Of a stretch of DNA of 64,000 nt, positions 43,201 to 57,585 are shown one piece after another (positions within the stretch are counted from its first letter, which is position 1; each line of letters begins with the position of its first letter). The position numbers were made by a program, and so were the translations under genes. Location: contig OW203983.1 of assembly GCA_934047225.1 (NCBI GenBank), forward strand, positions 992,001 to 1,056,000, in the 5' to 3' direction. Below the pieces are notes generated by a model. It saw only the letters and a program-made list of their open reading frames with translations. It made no database searches and was not told the origin of the DNA. This stretch comes from Ypsolopha sequella. Its lineage: Eukaryota; Arthropoda; Insecta; Lepidoptera; Ypsolophidae.

Positions 43201-46200
43201 CTGATCACCTGTTTCAACTCAATGTCAGCTTCCAAACGTGTTTTAAACTCGAATTCTCCTCAATCCTGTCACGTAAACGAAAAAGTTTCAACAACAACTA
43301 TGTACAACCAACAACAACAGGTAACAACAACCAACAACCAATAACAATAAGTAACAATAGCGTTTACCACACACGCGGGCTGCCTGCAGCCCGCGCACCA
43401 CGCAAAACACTAGTTGCGAGCATAGCGAGCGCGAAGCGCGAGCATGCGAGCTATATTATATAAAATTACAAAACGGTAACTGACTCACTGACTCATTGAC
43501 ATGGTAGTTTAGTTGGAAGGAGTGTTCTGGGGTGTTAGTGATGTATGTATGGAATGTTGGGTGTCTAATACTGAGTGGGGAAAAAATCAGACATTTGACA
43601 TTTTTTGACATTTGACATGGGTTTTTGACATTTTAGTGAGGCGGGTCGTTGTATGGGATTTTGTATGGGAGTTTTGAAAAATTTCGCGAGTGAGTAGGCG
43701 AGCCCGAAGGGCGAGCCTACGAACGAGCACGAACGAGCACGCGAGCGCGAAGCGCGAGCGGGCGAAGTTCGTAGGGATGTACCTGGGTACTAGGGATGGG
43801 AAAAATTGACATTTTTGACAGAACGAGCCCGCGAGCGCGAAGCGCGAGCGGGCGAAGTTCGCCGGAACAAGCCCGCGAGCGCGAAGCGCGAGCGGGCGCA
43901 GTTCCTAGGGATGGCCCCGGTCACTAGGGATGGGAATTTTTTTTTTTTTCTAAAATTTGTTACAAAAAAATTTTGTTTTGGCTATATCTTCGGAACGGAA
44001 GGTGGTACAACCCTAGGGGTCGGACCATAGGGTGCCAAAAAAGTTTCTTTTTTTTTTTTTTAATGTCAAAACTTTAACGGCCCGTATCTCCTAGACGGCT
44101 TGAGTTAGACCCATGTTGATGGGTGTCTAAGAAAAGGTCTCGCCGAGATCTAGCCCCCCCCGGTGTCAAAACTTCAACGGCCCGTATCTCCCAAACGGCT
44201 GGAGCTAGACCCATGTTCATGGTACTCTAAGAAAAGGGCTCGGCGAGATCTTTCTGGAAATAAAATAAAAAAAAAAAAAAGTCGAAAAAAAAAAAAAATT
44301 TTTACGAAAACTTTGGTCGGCCATATCTCCCGAACCGTAAGTCCTAGCGAGTTGCGGTTTCGACTTTAGTGATCGGTTCGCCGAGCGCTACCCGACCGCA
44401 TAAAAGAATTTGACATTTGACATAATTTGACATTTTTTTGACAGGTCCAAAAAAGTACTCCGATTCGCTTGAAACTCGGTATCCAGGAGTAAATGGGGTC
44501 GCTGATTACGAATTTGTTGTCAAATTTGACACTCTTTGACAACCGACAGGGACTTTGACACTTTTTCGAAAAAAAAATGATCGGACGTTTCTTCGGATCT
44601 AACGGCGAGGCCGAAGGCCGAGCCTACAAGTTTCTTTCCAGCGAGGCCGAAAAACGAGCATGGGAGGACGGAGAACGCGCCAGTGAGGCCGAAGGCCGAG
44701 CTGGCAGCGTTCGGAGTCCGAACATGCGAGTTTTTCGGCCGAGCACGACACCGCGGCCACCAGAGCCATATCTGATGTCATCCTAGGGAGGCCGAAGGCC
44801 GACCCCGGAGGACGATTCCGGAGGAATCGTCCGGAGGCCAAACAGTACCAAGCGGCGAGGCCGGAGGCCGAGCCTGTGAGGCCGAAGGCCGAACCGAGTA
44901 TAAGCGAGGCCGATGAACGAACATACGAGGCCGAAGGCCGAGTATGTGAGTTCATGAGGCCGAGTTCACATAACCCCGAGGGCATTACAATACCTTTTCA
45001 CTTGGACATGTCTCCCGAACGGCTCAGGCTGGGCTTAGCGGGATTCAACTTCGTAGAAAGTTGGTTCAAGCATATTTAGACCGTTGACAGTTTGGACACT
45101 TGACAGCTGTCAGATGAAACATTTCGCGTAAAGGATCCCGGCGAGGCCGAAGGCCGAGCCTACAAGTGTCTTTATAGCGAGGCCGAAAAACGAGCATGTG
45201 AGGACGGAGAACGCGCCAGTGAGGCCGAAGGCCGAGCTGGCAGCGTTCGGAGTCCGAACATGCGAGTTTTTCGGCCGAGCACGACACCGCGGCCACCAGA
45301 GCCATATCTGATGTCATCCTAGGGAGGCCGAAGGCCGACCCCGGAGGACGATTCCGGAGGAATCGTCCGGAGGCCAAACAGTACCAAGCGGCGAGGCCGG
45401 AGGCCGAGCCTGTGAGGCCGAAGGCCGAACCGAGTATAAGCGAGGCCGATGAACGAACATACGAGGCCAAAGGCCGAGTATGTGAGTTCATGAGGCCGAG
45501 TTCACTTTACCCCGAGAGCTTTACAAGACAGTTTCACTTGGACGTATCTCCCAAACGTTTGAGATTGGGCTTAGCGGGATTCGACTACGTTGAATTGGTT
45601 CAAGCACATTTAGACCGTTGACAGTTTTGACACTTGACAGCTGTCAGAGGAAACATTTCACGTAACGGATCCCGGCGAGGCCGAAGGCCGAGCCTACAAG
45701 TATCTTTCAAGCGAGGCCGAAAAACGAGCATGGGAGGACGGAGAACGCGCCAGTGAGGCCGAAGGCCGAACTGGCAGCGTTCGGAGTCCGAACATGCGAG
45801 TTTTTCGGCCGAGCACGACACCGCGGCTACCAGAGTCATATCTGATTTCATCCTAGGGAGGCCGAAGGCCGACCCCGGAGGACGATTCCGAAGGAATCGT
45901 CCGGAGGCCAAACAGTACCAAGCGGCGAGGCCGGAGGCCGTGCCTGTGAGGCCGAAGGCCGAACCGAGTATAAGCGAGGCCGATGAACGAACATACGAGG
46001 CCGAAGGCCGAGTATGTGAGTTCATGAGGCCGAGTTCACTTAACCCCGGGAGCATTACAAGACAGTTTCTTTTGGACCTATCTCCCAAACGTTTGAGATT
46101 GGGCTTAGCGGGATTCGACTCCGTTGAAAGTTGGTTCCAGCACATTTCGACCGTGTACATTTTGGACCTTTGACAGCTGTCAGAGTACACGATAGCAAAA

Positions 46201-46425
46201 TATTAGTCCACTTCAATTGAATCAAAGTTACCACACGTATTTCAACGCGCTATTACGGTTTCGACGATGACAATTTTGAAAACTGATCATGACCGATGAC
46301 TTTTTTTCCCACCCGATCATGACCGATGACATTTCGTGATACAATTGACTTCTGCCCATTACTTGAATGTCGTCTGATCACCTGTTTCAACTCAATTTCA
46401 AACGTGTTTTTTACTCGATACCTTT
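40216..46425 (+). repeat. 6.2 kb higher-order repeat (units 7-8), third copy of the units 3-4 block
   Basis: Pairs with 27891-34100 at offset 12,325 and with about 54388-60597 at offset 14,172. The left limit is AGAACAATTACAACTC in the tail before the hairpin; the right limit is within the tail of unit 8. Neither limit is at CTAG, unlike the right end of the 11.6 kb block. Confidence 0.8.
40273..43413 (+). mobile_element. Helitron-like array unit 7 (3141 bp, copy of unit 3)
   Basis: Three subrepeats (41425, 41967, 42500). Every landmark lies exactly 12,325 bp from its place in unit 3, homopolymer runs included. Confidence 0.8.
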
Positions 46426-46557
46426 TTCTGTCACGTTAACGAAAAAGTTACAACAACAACTAAATGCAACAACAACCAACAACGTATACAAGTCCAACCA
46501 AGAACAATTACAACTCACGCGGGCTGCCTGCAGCCCGCGCACCACGCAAAACACTAG
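43414..46557 (+). mobile_element. Helitron-like array unit 8 (3144 bp, unit 4 body with unit 6 tail)
   Basis: Matches unit 4 with offset 12,325 up to about 46420. There CCTTTTCCTG becomes CCTTTTTCTG and the CAACAA tract changes to the form seen in unit 6 (CAACAACGTATACAAGTCC at about 46479). A chimera, probably by unequal exchange or conversion. Confidence 0.8.
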
Positions 46558-49195
46558 TTGCGAGCATAGCGAGCGCGTAGCGCGAGCATGCGAGCTCTAT
46601 ATATATAAAATTACAAAACGGTAACTCACTGACTGACTCATTGACATGGTTGTTTAGTTGGAAGGAGTCGTTTGGGGTGGTAGTGATGTATGTATGGAAT
46701 GTTGGGTGTCTAATACTGAGTGGGGAAAAAATCAGACATTTGACATTTTTTGACATTTGACATGGTTTTTTGACGTTTTAGTGAGGCGGGTCGTTGTATG
46801 GGATTTTGTATGGGAGTTTTGTGAGTGAGTAGGCGAGCCCGAAGGGCGAGCCTACGAACGAGCACGAACGAGCACGCGAGCGCGAAGCGCGAGCGGGCGA
46901 TGTTTGTAGTGATGTACCTGGGTACTAGGGATGGGAAAAACTGACATTTTTGACATTATTGACAGAACGAGCCCGCGAGCGCGAAGCGCGAGCGGGTGAA
47001 GTTCGCCGGAACAAGCCCGCGAGCGCGAAGCGCGAGCGAGCGCAGTTCCTAGGGATGGCCCCGGTCACTAGGGATGGGAATTTTTTTTTTTTTTCTAAAA
47101 TTTGTTACAATAAAATTTTGTTTTGGCCATATTTTCGGAACGGAAGGTGGTACAACCCTAGGGGTCGGACCATAGGGTGCCAAAAAAGTTTCTTTTTTTT
47201 TTTTAATGTCAAAACTTTAACGGCCCGTATCTCCTAGACGGCTTAAGTTAGACCCATGTTGATGGGTGTCTAAGAAAAGGTCTCGCTGAGATCTAGCCCC
47301 CCCTGGTGTCAAAACTTCAAAGGCCCGTATCTCCCAAACGGCTGGAGCTAGACCCATGTTCATGGTACTCTAAGAAAAGGGCTCGGCGAGCTCTACCTGG
47401 AAATAAAATAATAAAAAAAAAAAGTCGAAAAAAAAAAAATTTTTTTTACGAAAATTTTGGTCGGCCATATCTCCCGAACCGTAAGTCGTAGCGAGTTGCG
47501 GTTTCGACTTTAGTGATCGGTTCGCCGAGCGCTACTTGACCGCATAAAAAAATTTGACATTTGACAGAATTTGACATTTTTTGACAGGTCCAAAAAAGTG
47601 CTCCGATTCGTTTGAAACTCGGTATCCAGGAGTGAATGGGGTCGCTGATTACGAATTTGTTGTCAAATTTGACACTTTTTGACAACCGACAGGGACTTTG
47701 ACACTTTTTCGAAAAAAAAAATGATCGGACGTTTCTTCGGATCTAACGGCGAGGCCGAAGGCCGAGCTTACAAGTGTCTTTCCAGCGAGGCCGAAAAACG
47801 AGCATGTGAGGACGAAGAACGCGCCAGCGAGGCCGAAGGCCGAGCTGGCAGCGTTCGGAGTCCGAACATGCTCGTTTTTCGGCCGAGCACGACACCGCGG
47901 CCACCAGAGGCATATCTGATGTCATTCTAGGGAGGCCGAAGGCCGACCCCGGAGGACGATTCCGGAGGAATCGTCCGGAGGCCAAACAGTACCAAGCGGC
48001 GAGGCCGGAGGCCGAGCCTGTGAGGCCGAAGGCCGAACCGAGTATAAGCGAGGCCGATGAACGAACATACGAGGCCGAAGGCCGAGTATGTGAGTTCATG
48101 AGGCCGAGTTCACTTTACCCCGAGAGCTTTACAAGACAGTTTCACTTGGACGTATCTCCCAAACGTTTGAGATTGGGCTTAGCGGGATTCGACTACGTTG
48201 AATTGGTTCAAGCACATTTAGACCGTTGACAGTTTTGACACTTGACAGCTGTCAGAGGAAACATTTCACGTAACGGATCCCGGCGAGGCCGAAGGCCGAG
48301 CCTACAAGTGTCTTTATAGCGAGGCCGAAAAACGAGCATGTGAGGACGGAGAACGCGCCAGTGAGGCCGAAGGCCGAGCTGGCAGCGTTCGGAGTCCGAA
48401 CATGCGAGTTTTTCGGCCGAGCACGACACCGCGGCTACCAGAGCCAAATCTGATGTCATTCTAGGGAGGCCGAAGGCCGACCCCGGAGGACGATTCCGGA
48501 GGAATCGTCCGGAGGCCAAACAGCACCAAGCGGCGAGGCCGGAGGCCGAGCCTGTGAGGCCGAAGGCCGAACCGAGTATAAGCGAGGCCGATGAACGAAC
48601 ATACGAGGCCGAAGGCCGAGTATGTGAGTTCATGAGGCCGAGTTCACTTAACCCCGGGAGCATTACAAGACAGTTGCTTTTGGACCTATCTCGCAAACGT
48701 TTGAGATTGGGCTTAGCGGGATTCGACTCCGTTGAAAGTTGGTTCCAGCACATTTCGACCGTGTACATTTTGAACCTTTGACAGCTGTCAGAGTACACAA
48801 AAGCAAAATATTAGTTCACTTCAATTTAATCAAAGTTACCACACGTATTTCAACGCGCTATTACGGTTACGACGATGACAATTTTGAAAACTGATCATGA
48901 CCGATGACTTTTTTTCCCACCCGATCATGACCGATGACATTTCGTGATACAATTGACTTCTGCCCATTACTTGAATGTCGTCTGATCACCTGTTGCAACT
49001 CAATGTCAGCTTCCAAACGTGTTTTAAACTCGAATTCTCCTCAATCCTGTCACGTAAACGAAAAAGTTTAAACAACAACTAAATAACAACCAACAACAAC
49101 CGGTAACAACAAAGAACAATACAAATCAATTAGTAACAATAGCGTTTACCACACACGCGGGCTGCCTGCAGCCCGCGCACCACGCAAAACACTAG
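46558..49195 (+). mobile_element. Helitron-like array unit 9 (2638 bp)
   Basis: The linker hairpin is GCGC-GTA-GCGC (about 46574-46584), another GNA loop, and the element start is GAGC followed by TCTATATATATAAAA, so here the TC end is kept behind the linker. Two subrepeats (47748, 48282). It carries more private substitutions than its neighbours (for example CTCGCTGAG at about 47282). Confidence 0.8.
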
Positions 49196-51836
49196 TTGCG
49201 AGCATAGCGAGCGCGAAGCGCGAGCATAGCGAGCGCGAAGCGCGAGCATGCGAGCTATATTATATAAAATTACAAAACGGTAACTGACTGACTGACTGAC
49301 TGACATGGTTGTTTAGTTGGAAGGAGTCCTTTGGGATGGTAGTGATGTATGTATGGAATGTTGGGTGTCTAATACTGAGTGGGGAAAAAATCAGACATTT
49401 GACATTTTTTGACATTTGACATGGGTTTTTGACATTTTAGTGAGGCGGGTCGTTGTATGGGATTTTGTATGGGAGTTTGGAAAAATTTCGCGAGTGAGTA
49501 GGCGAGCCCGAAGGGCGAGCCTACGAACGAGCACGAACGAGCACGCGAGCGCGAAGCGCGAGCGGGCGAAGTTCGTAGGGATGTACCTGGGTACTAGGGA
49601 TGGGAAAAATTGACATTTTTGACATTATTGACAGAACGAGCCCGCGAGCGCGAAGCGCGAGCGGGCGAAGTTCGCCGGAACAAGCCCGCGAGCGCGAAGC
49701 GCGAGCGGGCGCAGTTCCTAGGGATGTCCCCGGTCACTAGGGATGGGATTTTTTTTTTTTTTCTAAAATTTGTTACAAAAAAATTTTGTTTTGGCCATAT
49801 CTTCAGAACGGAAGGTGGTACAACCCTAGGGGTCGGACCATAGGGTGCCAAAAAAGTTTCTTTTTTTTTTTTAAATGTCAAAACTTTAACGGCCCGTATC
49901 TCCTAGACGGCTTGAGTTAGACCCATGTTGATGGGTGTCTAAGAAAAGGTCTCGCCGAGATCTAGCCCCCCCCGGTGTCAAAACTTCAACGGCCCGTATC
50001 TCCCAAACGGCTGGAGCTAGACCCATGTTCATGGTACTCTAAGAAAAGGGCTCGGCGAGATCTTTCTGGAAATAAAATAAAAAAAAAAAAAAGTCGAAAA
50101 AAAAAAAAAAATTTTACGAAAACTTTGGTCGGCCATATCTCCCGAACCGTAAGTCCTAGCGAGTTGCGGTTTCGACTTTAGTGATCGGTTCGCCGAGCGC
50201 TACCCGACCGCATAAAAAAATTTGACATTTGACATAATTTGACATTTTTTTGACAGGTCCAAAAAAGTGCTCCGATTCGCTTGAAACTCGGTATCCAGGA
50301 GTAAGTGGGGTCGCTGATTACGAATTTGTTGTCAAATTTGACACTTTTTGACAAACGACAGGGATTATGACACTTTTTCGAAAAAAAATTGATCGCACGT
50401 TTCTTCGGATCTAACGGCGAGGCCGAAGGCCGAGCTTACAAGTGTCTTTCCAGCGAGGCCGAAAAACGAGCATGCGAGGACGGAGAACGCGCCAGCGAGG
50501 CCGAAGGCCGAGCTGGCAGCGTTCGGAGTCCGAACATGCTCGTTTTTTGGCCGAGCACGACACCGCGGCCACCAGAGTCATATCTGATGTCATTCTAGGG
50601 AGGCCGATGGCCGACCCCGGAGGACGATTCCGGAGGAATCGTCCGGAGGCCAAACAGTACCAAGCGGCGAGGCCGGAGGCCGAGCCTGTGAGGCCGAAGG
50701 CCGAACCGAGTATAAGCGAGGCCGATGAACGAACATACGAGGCCGAAGGCCGAGTATGTGAGTTCATGAGGCCGAGTTCACTTTACCCCGAGAGCATTAC
50801 AAGACTGTTTCACTTGGACGTATCTCTCAAACGTTTGAGATTGGGCTTAGCGGGATTCAACTTCGTAGAAAGTTGGTTCAAGCACACTTAGACCGTTGAC
50901 AGTTTGGACACTTGACAGCTGTCAGAGGAAACATTTCGCGTAAACGATCCCGGCGAGGCCGAAGGCCGAGCCTACAAGTGTCTTTATAGCGAGGCCGAAA
51001 AACGAGCATGGGAGGACGGAGAACGCGCCAGTGAGGCCGAAGGCCGAGCTGGCAGCGTTCGGAGTCCGAACATGCGAGTTTTTCGGCCGAGCACGACACC
51101 GCGGCTACCAGAGTCATATCTGATGTCATCCTAGGGAGGCCGAAGGCCGACCCCGGAGGACGATTCCGGAGGAATCGTCCGGAGGCCAAACAGTACCAAG
51201 CGGCGAGGCCGGAGGCCGAGCCTGTGAGGCCGAAGGCCGAACCAAGTATAAGCGAGGCCGATGAACGAACATACGAGGCCGAAGGCCGAGTATGTGAGTT
51301 CATGAGGCCGAGTTCACTTTACCCCGAGAGCATTACAAGACAGTTTCTTTTGGATCTGTCTCGCAAACGTTTGAGATTGGGCTTAGCGGGATTCGACTCC
51401 GTTGAAAGTTGGTTCCAGCACATTTCGACCGTGTACATTTTGGACCTTTGACAGCTGTCAGAGTACACAATAGCAAAATATTAGTCCACTTCAATGGAAT
51501 CAAAGTTTCCACACGTATTTCAACGCGCTATTACGGTTACGACGATGACAATTTTGAAAACTGATCATGACCGATGACTTTTTTTCCCACCCGATCATGA
51601 CCGATGACATTTCGTGATACAATTGACTTCTGCCCATTACTTGAATGTCGTCTGATCACCTGTTTCAACTCAATTTCAAACGTGTTTTTTACTCGATACC
51701 TTATCCTGTCACGTTAACGAAAAAGTTACAACAACAGCTACATTACAACAAAACAAACAACAATAACGAAGCCCAACCAAGAACAATTACAACTCACGCG
51801 GGCTGCCTGCAGCCCGCGCACCACGCAAAACACTAG
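49196..51836 (+). mobile_element. Helitron-like array unit 10 (2641 bp, copy of unit 1)
   Basis: Offset 26,497 from unit 1 throughout; shares its rare marks, such as the doubled linker hairpin, GAGGCCGATGGCCGAC (50600) and AAAGTTTCCACACG. Subrepeats at 50416 and 50952. Confidence 0.8.
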
Positions 51837-54444
51837 TTGCGAGCATAGCGAGCGCGAAGCGCGAGCATGCGAGCTATATTATATAAAATTACAAAACGGT
51901 AACTGACTCACTCACTGATTGACATGGTTGTTTAGTTGGAAGGAGTCGTTTGGGGTGGTAGTGATGTATGTATGGAATGTTGGGTGTCTAATACTGAGTG
52001 GGGAAAAACCTCGACATTTGACATTTTTTGACATTTGACATGGGTTTTTGACATTTTAGTGAGGCGGGTCGTTGTATGGGATTTTGTATGGGAGTTTTGA
52101 AAAATTTCGCGAGTGAGTAGGCGAGCCCGAAGGGCGAGCCTACGAACGAGCACGAACGAGCACGCGAGCGCGAAGCGCGAGCGGGCGAAGTTCGTAGGGA
52201 TGTACCTGGGTACTAGGGATGGGAAAAATTGTCATTTTTGACAGAACGAGCCCGCGAGCGCGAAGCGCGAGCGGGCGAAGTTCGCCGGAACAAGCCCGCG
52301 AGCGCGAAGCGCGAGCGGGCGCAGTTCCTAGGGATGGCCCCGGTCACTAGGGATGGGAATTTTTTTTTTTTCTAAAATTTGTTACAAAAAAATTTTGTTT
52401 TGGCTATATCTTCGGAACGGAAGGTGGTACAACCCTAGGGGTCGGACCATAGGGTGCCAAAAAAGTTTCTTTTTTTTTTTTTAATGTCAAAACTTTAACG
52501 GCCCGTATCTCCTAGACGGCTTGAGTTAGACCCATGTTGATGGGTGTCTAAGAAAAGGTCTCGCCGAGATCTAGCCCCCCCCGGTGTCAAAACTTCAACG
52601 GCCCGTATCTCCCAAACGGCTGGAGCTAGACCCATGTTCATGGTACTCTAAGAAAAGGGCTCGGCGAGATCTTTCTGGAAATAAAATAAAAAAAAAAAAA
52701 AGTCGAAAAAAAAAAAAATTTTTTACGAAAACTTTGGTCGGCCATATCTCCCGAACCGTAAGTCCTAGCGAGTTGCGGTTTCGACTTTAGTGATCGGTTC
52801 GCCGAGTGCTACCCGACCGCATAAAAGAATTTGACATTTGACATAATTTGACATTTTTTTGACAGGTCCAAAAAAGTACTCCGATTCGCTTGAAACTCGG
52901 TATCCAGGAGTAAATGGGGTCGCTGATTACGAATTTGTTGTCAAATTTGACACTCTTTGACAACCGACAGGGACTTTGACACTTTTTCGAAAAAAAAATG
53001 ATCGGACGTTTCTTCGGATCTAACGGCGAGGCCGAAGGCCGAGCCTACAAGTGTCTTTACAGCGAGGCTGAAAAACGAGCATGTGAGGACGGAGAACGCG
53101 CCAGCGAGGCCGAAGGCCGAGCTGGCAGCGTTCGGAGTCCGAACATGCTCGTTTTTTTGCCGAGCACGACACCGCGGCCACCAGAGTCATATCTGATGCC
53201 ATTCTAGGGAGGCCGAAGGCCGACCCCGGAGGACGATTCCGGAGGAATCGTCCGGAGGCCAAACAGTACCAAGCGGCGAGGCCGGAGGCCGAGCCTGTGA
53301 GGCCGAAGGCCGAACCGAGTATAAGCGAGGCCGATGAACGAACATACGAGGCCGTAGGCTGAGTATGTGAGTTCATGAGGCCGAGTTCTTTTGACCCCGG
53401 GAGCATTACAAGACAGTTTCACTTGGACGTATCTCCCAAACGTTTGAGATTGGGTTTAGCGGTATTCAACTTCGTAGAAAGTTGGTTCAAGCACATTTCG
53501 ACCGTTGACAGTTTTGACACTTGACAGCTGTCAGAGGAAACATTTCAAGTAACGGATCCCGGCGAGGCCGAAGGCCGAGCCTACAAGTGTCTTTATAGCG
53601 AGGCCGAAAAACGAGCATGTGAGGACGGAGAACGCGCCAGCGAGGCCGAAGGCCGAGCTGGCAGCGTTCGGAGTCCGAACATGCTCGTTTTTTTGCCGAG
53701 CACGACACCGCGGCCACCAGAGTCATATCTGATGCCATTCTAGGGAGGCCGAAGGCCGACCCCGGAGGACGATTCCGGAGGAATCGTCCGGAGGCCAAAC
53801 AGTACCAAGCGGCGAGGCCGGAGGCCGAGCCTGTGAGGCCGAAGGCCGAACCGAGTATAAGCGAGGCCGATGAACGAACATACGAGGCCGAAGGCCGAGT
53901 ATGTGAGTTCATGAGGCCGAGTTCACTTAACCCCGGGAGCATTACAAGACAGTTTCTTTTGGACCTATCTCGCAAACGTTTGAGCTTGGGCTTAGCGGGA
54001 TTCGACTCCGTTGAATGTTGGTTCCAGCACATTTCGACCGTGTACATTTTGGACCTTTGACAACTGTCAGAGTACACAATAGCAAAATATTAGTCCACTT
54101 CAATGGAATCAAAGTTACCACACGTATTTCAACGCGCTATTACGGTTACGACGATGACAATTTTGAAAACTGATCATGACCGATGACTTTTTTTCCCACC
54201 CGATCATGACCGATGACATTTCGTGATACAATTGACTTCTGCCCATTACTTGAATGTCGTCTGATCACCTGTTTCAACTCAATTTCAAACGTGTTTTAAA
54301 CTCGAAACCTTATCCTGTCACGTTAACGAAAAAGTTAAAACAACAGCTACATTACAACAACAAACAACAATGAATAGAGTACAACAAAGAACAATTACAA
54401 CTCACGCGGGCTGCCTGCAGCCCGCGCACCACGCAAAACACTAG
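51837..54444 (+). mobile_element. Helitron-like array unit 11 (2608 bp, copy of unit 2)
   Basis: Offset 26,497 from unit 2, including the damaged GAGGCCGTAGGCTGAG arm (53348). Subrepeats at 53025 and 53561. Confidence 0.8.
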
Positions 54445-57400
54445 TTGCGAGCATAGCGAGCGCGAAGCGCGAGCATGCGAGCTATATTATATAAAATTAC
54501 AAAACGGTAACTGACTGACTGACTGACTGACATGGTTGTTTAGTTGGAAGGAGTCCTTTGGGATGGTAGTGATGTATGTATGGAATGTTGGGTGTCTAAT
54601 ACTGAGTGGGGAAAAAATCAGACATTTGACATTTTTTGACATTTGACATGGGTTTTTGACATTTTAGTGAGGCGGGTCGTTGTATGGGATTTTGTATGGG
54701 AGTTTGGAAAAATTTCGCGAGTGAGTAGGCGAGCCCGAAGGGCGAGCCTACGAACGAGCACGAACGAGCACGCGAGCGCGAAGCGCGAGCGGGCGAAGTT
54801 CGTAGGGATGTACCTGGGTACTAGGGATGGGAAAAATTGACATTTTTGACATTATTGACAGAACGAGCCCGCGAGCGCGAAGCGCGAGCGGGCGCAGTTC
54901 CTAGGGATGGCCCCGGTCACTAGGGATGGGAATTTTTTTTTTTTTCTAAAATTTGTTACAAAAAAATTTTGTTTTGGCTATATCTTCGGAACGGAAGGTG
55001 GTACAACCCTAGGGGTCGGACCATAGGGTGCCAAAAAAGTTTCTTTTTTTTTTTTAATGTCAAAACTTTAACGGCCCGTATCTCCTAGACGGCTTGAGTT
55101 AGACCCATGTTGATGGGTGTCTAAGAAAAGGTCTCGCCGAGATCTAGCCCCCCCCGGTGTCAAAACTTCAACGGCCCGTATCTCCCAAACGGCTGGAGCT
55201 AGACCCATGTTCATGGTACTCTAAGAAAAGGGCTCGGCGAGATCTTTCTGGAAATAAAATAAAAAAAAAAAAAGTCGAAAAAAAAAAAAAATTTTTACGA
55301 AAACTTTGGTCGGCCATATCTCCCGAACCGTAAGTCCTAGCGAGTTGCGGTTTCGACTTTAGTGATCGGTTCGCCGAGCGCTACCCGACCGCATAAAAGA
55401 ATTTGACATTTGACATAATTTGACATTTTTTTGACAGGTCCAAAAAAGTACTCCGATTCGCTTGAAACTCGGTATCCAGGAGTAAATGGGGTCGCTGATT
55501 ACGAATTTGTTGTCAAATTTGACACTCTTTGACAACCGACAGGGACTTTGACACTTTTTCGAAAAAAAAATGATCGGACGTTTCTTCGGATCTAACGGCG
55601 AGGCCGAAGGCCGAGCCTACAAGTGTCTTTACAGCGAGGCTGAAAAACGAGCATGTGAGGACGGAGAACGCGCCAGCGAGGCCGAAGGCCGAGCTGGCAG
55701 CGTTCGGAGTCCGAACATGCTCGTTTTTTGGCCGAGCACGACACCGCGGCCACCAGAGTCATATCTGATGCCATTCTAGGGAGGCCGAAGGCCGACCCCG
55801 GAGGACGATTCCGGAGGAATCGTCCGGAGGCCAAACAGTACCAAGCGGCGAGGCCGGAGGCCGAGCCTGTGAGGCCGAAGGCCGAACCGAGTATAAGCGA
55901 GGCCGATGAACGAACATACGAGGCCGAAGGCCGAGTATGTGAGTTCATGAGGCCGAGTTCACATAACCCCGGGGGCATTACAATACTGTTTCACTTGGAC
56001 ATGTCTCCCGAACGGCTGAGGCTGGGCTTAGCGGGATTCAAGTTGATTCAGATTCAAAGTTGGTTCAAGCACATTTCGACCGTTGACAGTTTGGACACTT
56101 GACAGCTGTCAGAGGAAACATTTCACGTAACGGATCCCGGCGAGGCCGAAGGCCGAGCCTACAAGTGTCTTTATAGCGAGGCCGAAAAACGAGCATGGGA
56201 GGACGGAGAACGCGCCAGCGAGGCCGAAGGCCGAGCTGGCAGCGTTCGAAGTCCGAACATGCGAGTTTTTCGGCCGAGCACGACACCGCGGCTACCAGAG
56301 CCATATCTGACGTCACCCTAGGGAGGCCGAAGGCCGACCCCGGAGGACGATTCCGGAGGAATCGTCCGGAGGCCAAACAGTACCAAGCGGCGAGGCCGGA
56401 GGCCGAGCCTGTGAGGCCGAAGGCCGAACCGAGTATAAGCGAGGCCGATGAACGAACATACGAGGCCGAAGGCCGAGTATGTGAGTTCATGAGGCCGAGT
56501 TCACTTTACCCCGAGAGCATTACAAGACTGTTTCTTTTGGACCTATCTCCTAAACGTTTGAGATTGGGCTTAGCGGGATTTGACTACGTTGAATTGGTTC
56601 AAGCACATTACGACCGTTGACAGTTTGGACACTTGACAGCTGTCAGAGGAAACATTTCGCGTAACGGATCCCGGCGAGGCCGAAGGCCGAGCCTACAAGT
56701 GTCTTTCTAGCGAGGCCGAAAAACGAGCATGGGAGGACGGAGAACGCGCCAGTGAGGCCGAAGGCCGAACTGGCAGCGTTCGGAGTCCGAACATGCGAGT
56801 TTTTCGGCCAAACACGACACCGCGGCTACCAGAGTCATATCTGATGTCATCCTAGGGAGGCCGAAGGCCGACCCCGGAGGACGATTCCGGAGGAATCGTC
56901 CGGAGGCCAAACAGTACCAAGCGGCGAGGCCGGAGGCCGAGCCTGTGAGGCCGAAGGCCGAACCGAGTATAAGCGAGGCCGATGAACGAACATACGAGGC
57001 CGAAGGCCGAGTATGTGAGTTCATGAGGCCGAGTTCACATAACCCCGAGATCGTTACAAGACAGTTTCTTTTGGATCTATCTCGCAAACGTTTGGGATTG
57101 GGCTTAGCGGGATTCGACTCCGTTGAAAGTTTGTTCAAGCACATTTCGACCGTGTACATTTTGGACTTTTGACAGCTGTCAGAGTAAACAATAGCAAAAT
57201 ATTAGTCCACTTCAATTGAATCAAAGTTACCACACGTATTTCAACGCGCTATTACGGTTACGACGATGACAATTTTGAAAACTGATCATGACCGATGACT
57301 TTTTTTCCCACCCGATCATGACCGATGACATTTCGTGATACAATTGACTTCTGCCCATTACTTGAATGTCGTCTGATCACCTGTTTCAACTCAATGTCAG

Positions 57401-57585
57401 CTTCCAAACGTGTTTTAAACTCGAATTCTCCTCAATCCTGTCACGTAAACGAAAAAGTTTCAACAACAACTATGTACAACCAACAACAACAGGTAACAAC
57501 AACCAACAACCAATAACAATAAGTAACAATAGCGTTTACCACACACGCGGGCTGCCTGCAGCCCGCGCACCACGCAAAACACTAG
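54445..57585 (+). mobile_element. Helitron-like array unit 12 (3141 bp, copy of units 3 and 7)
   Basis: Offsets 26,497 from unit 3 and 14,172 from unit 7. Subrepeats at 55597, 56139 and 56672. Confidence 0.8.
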
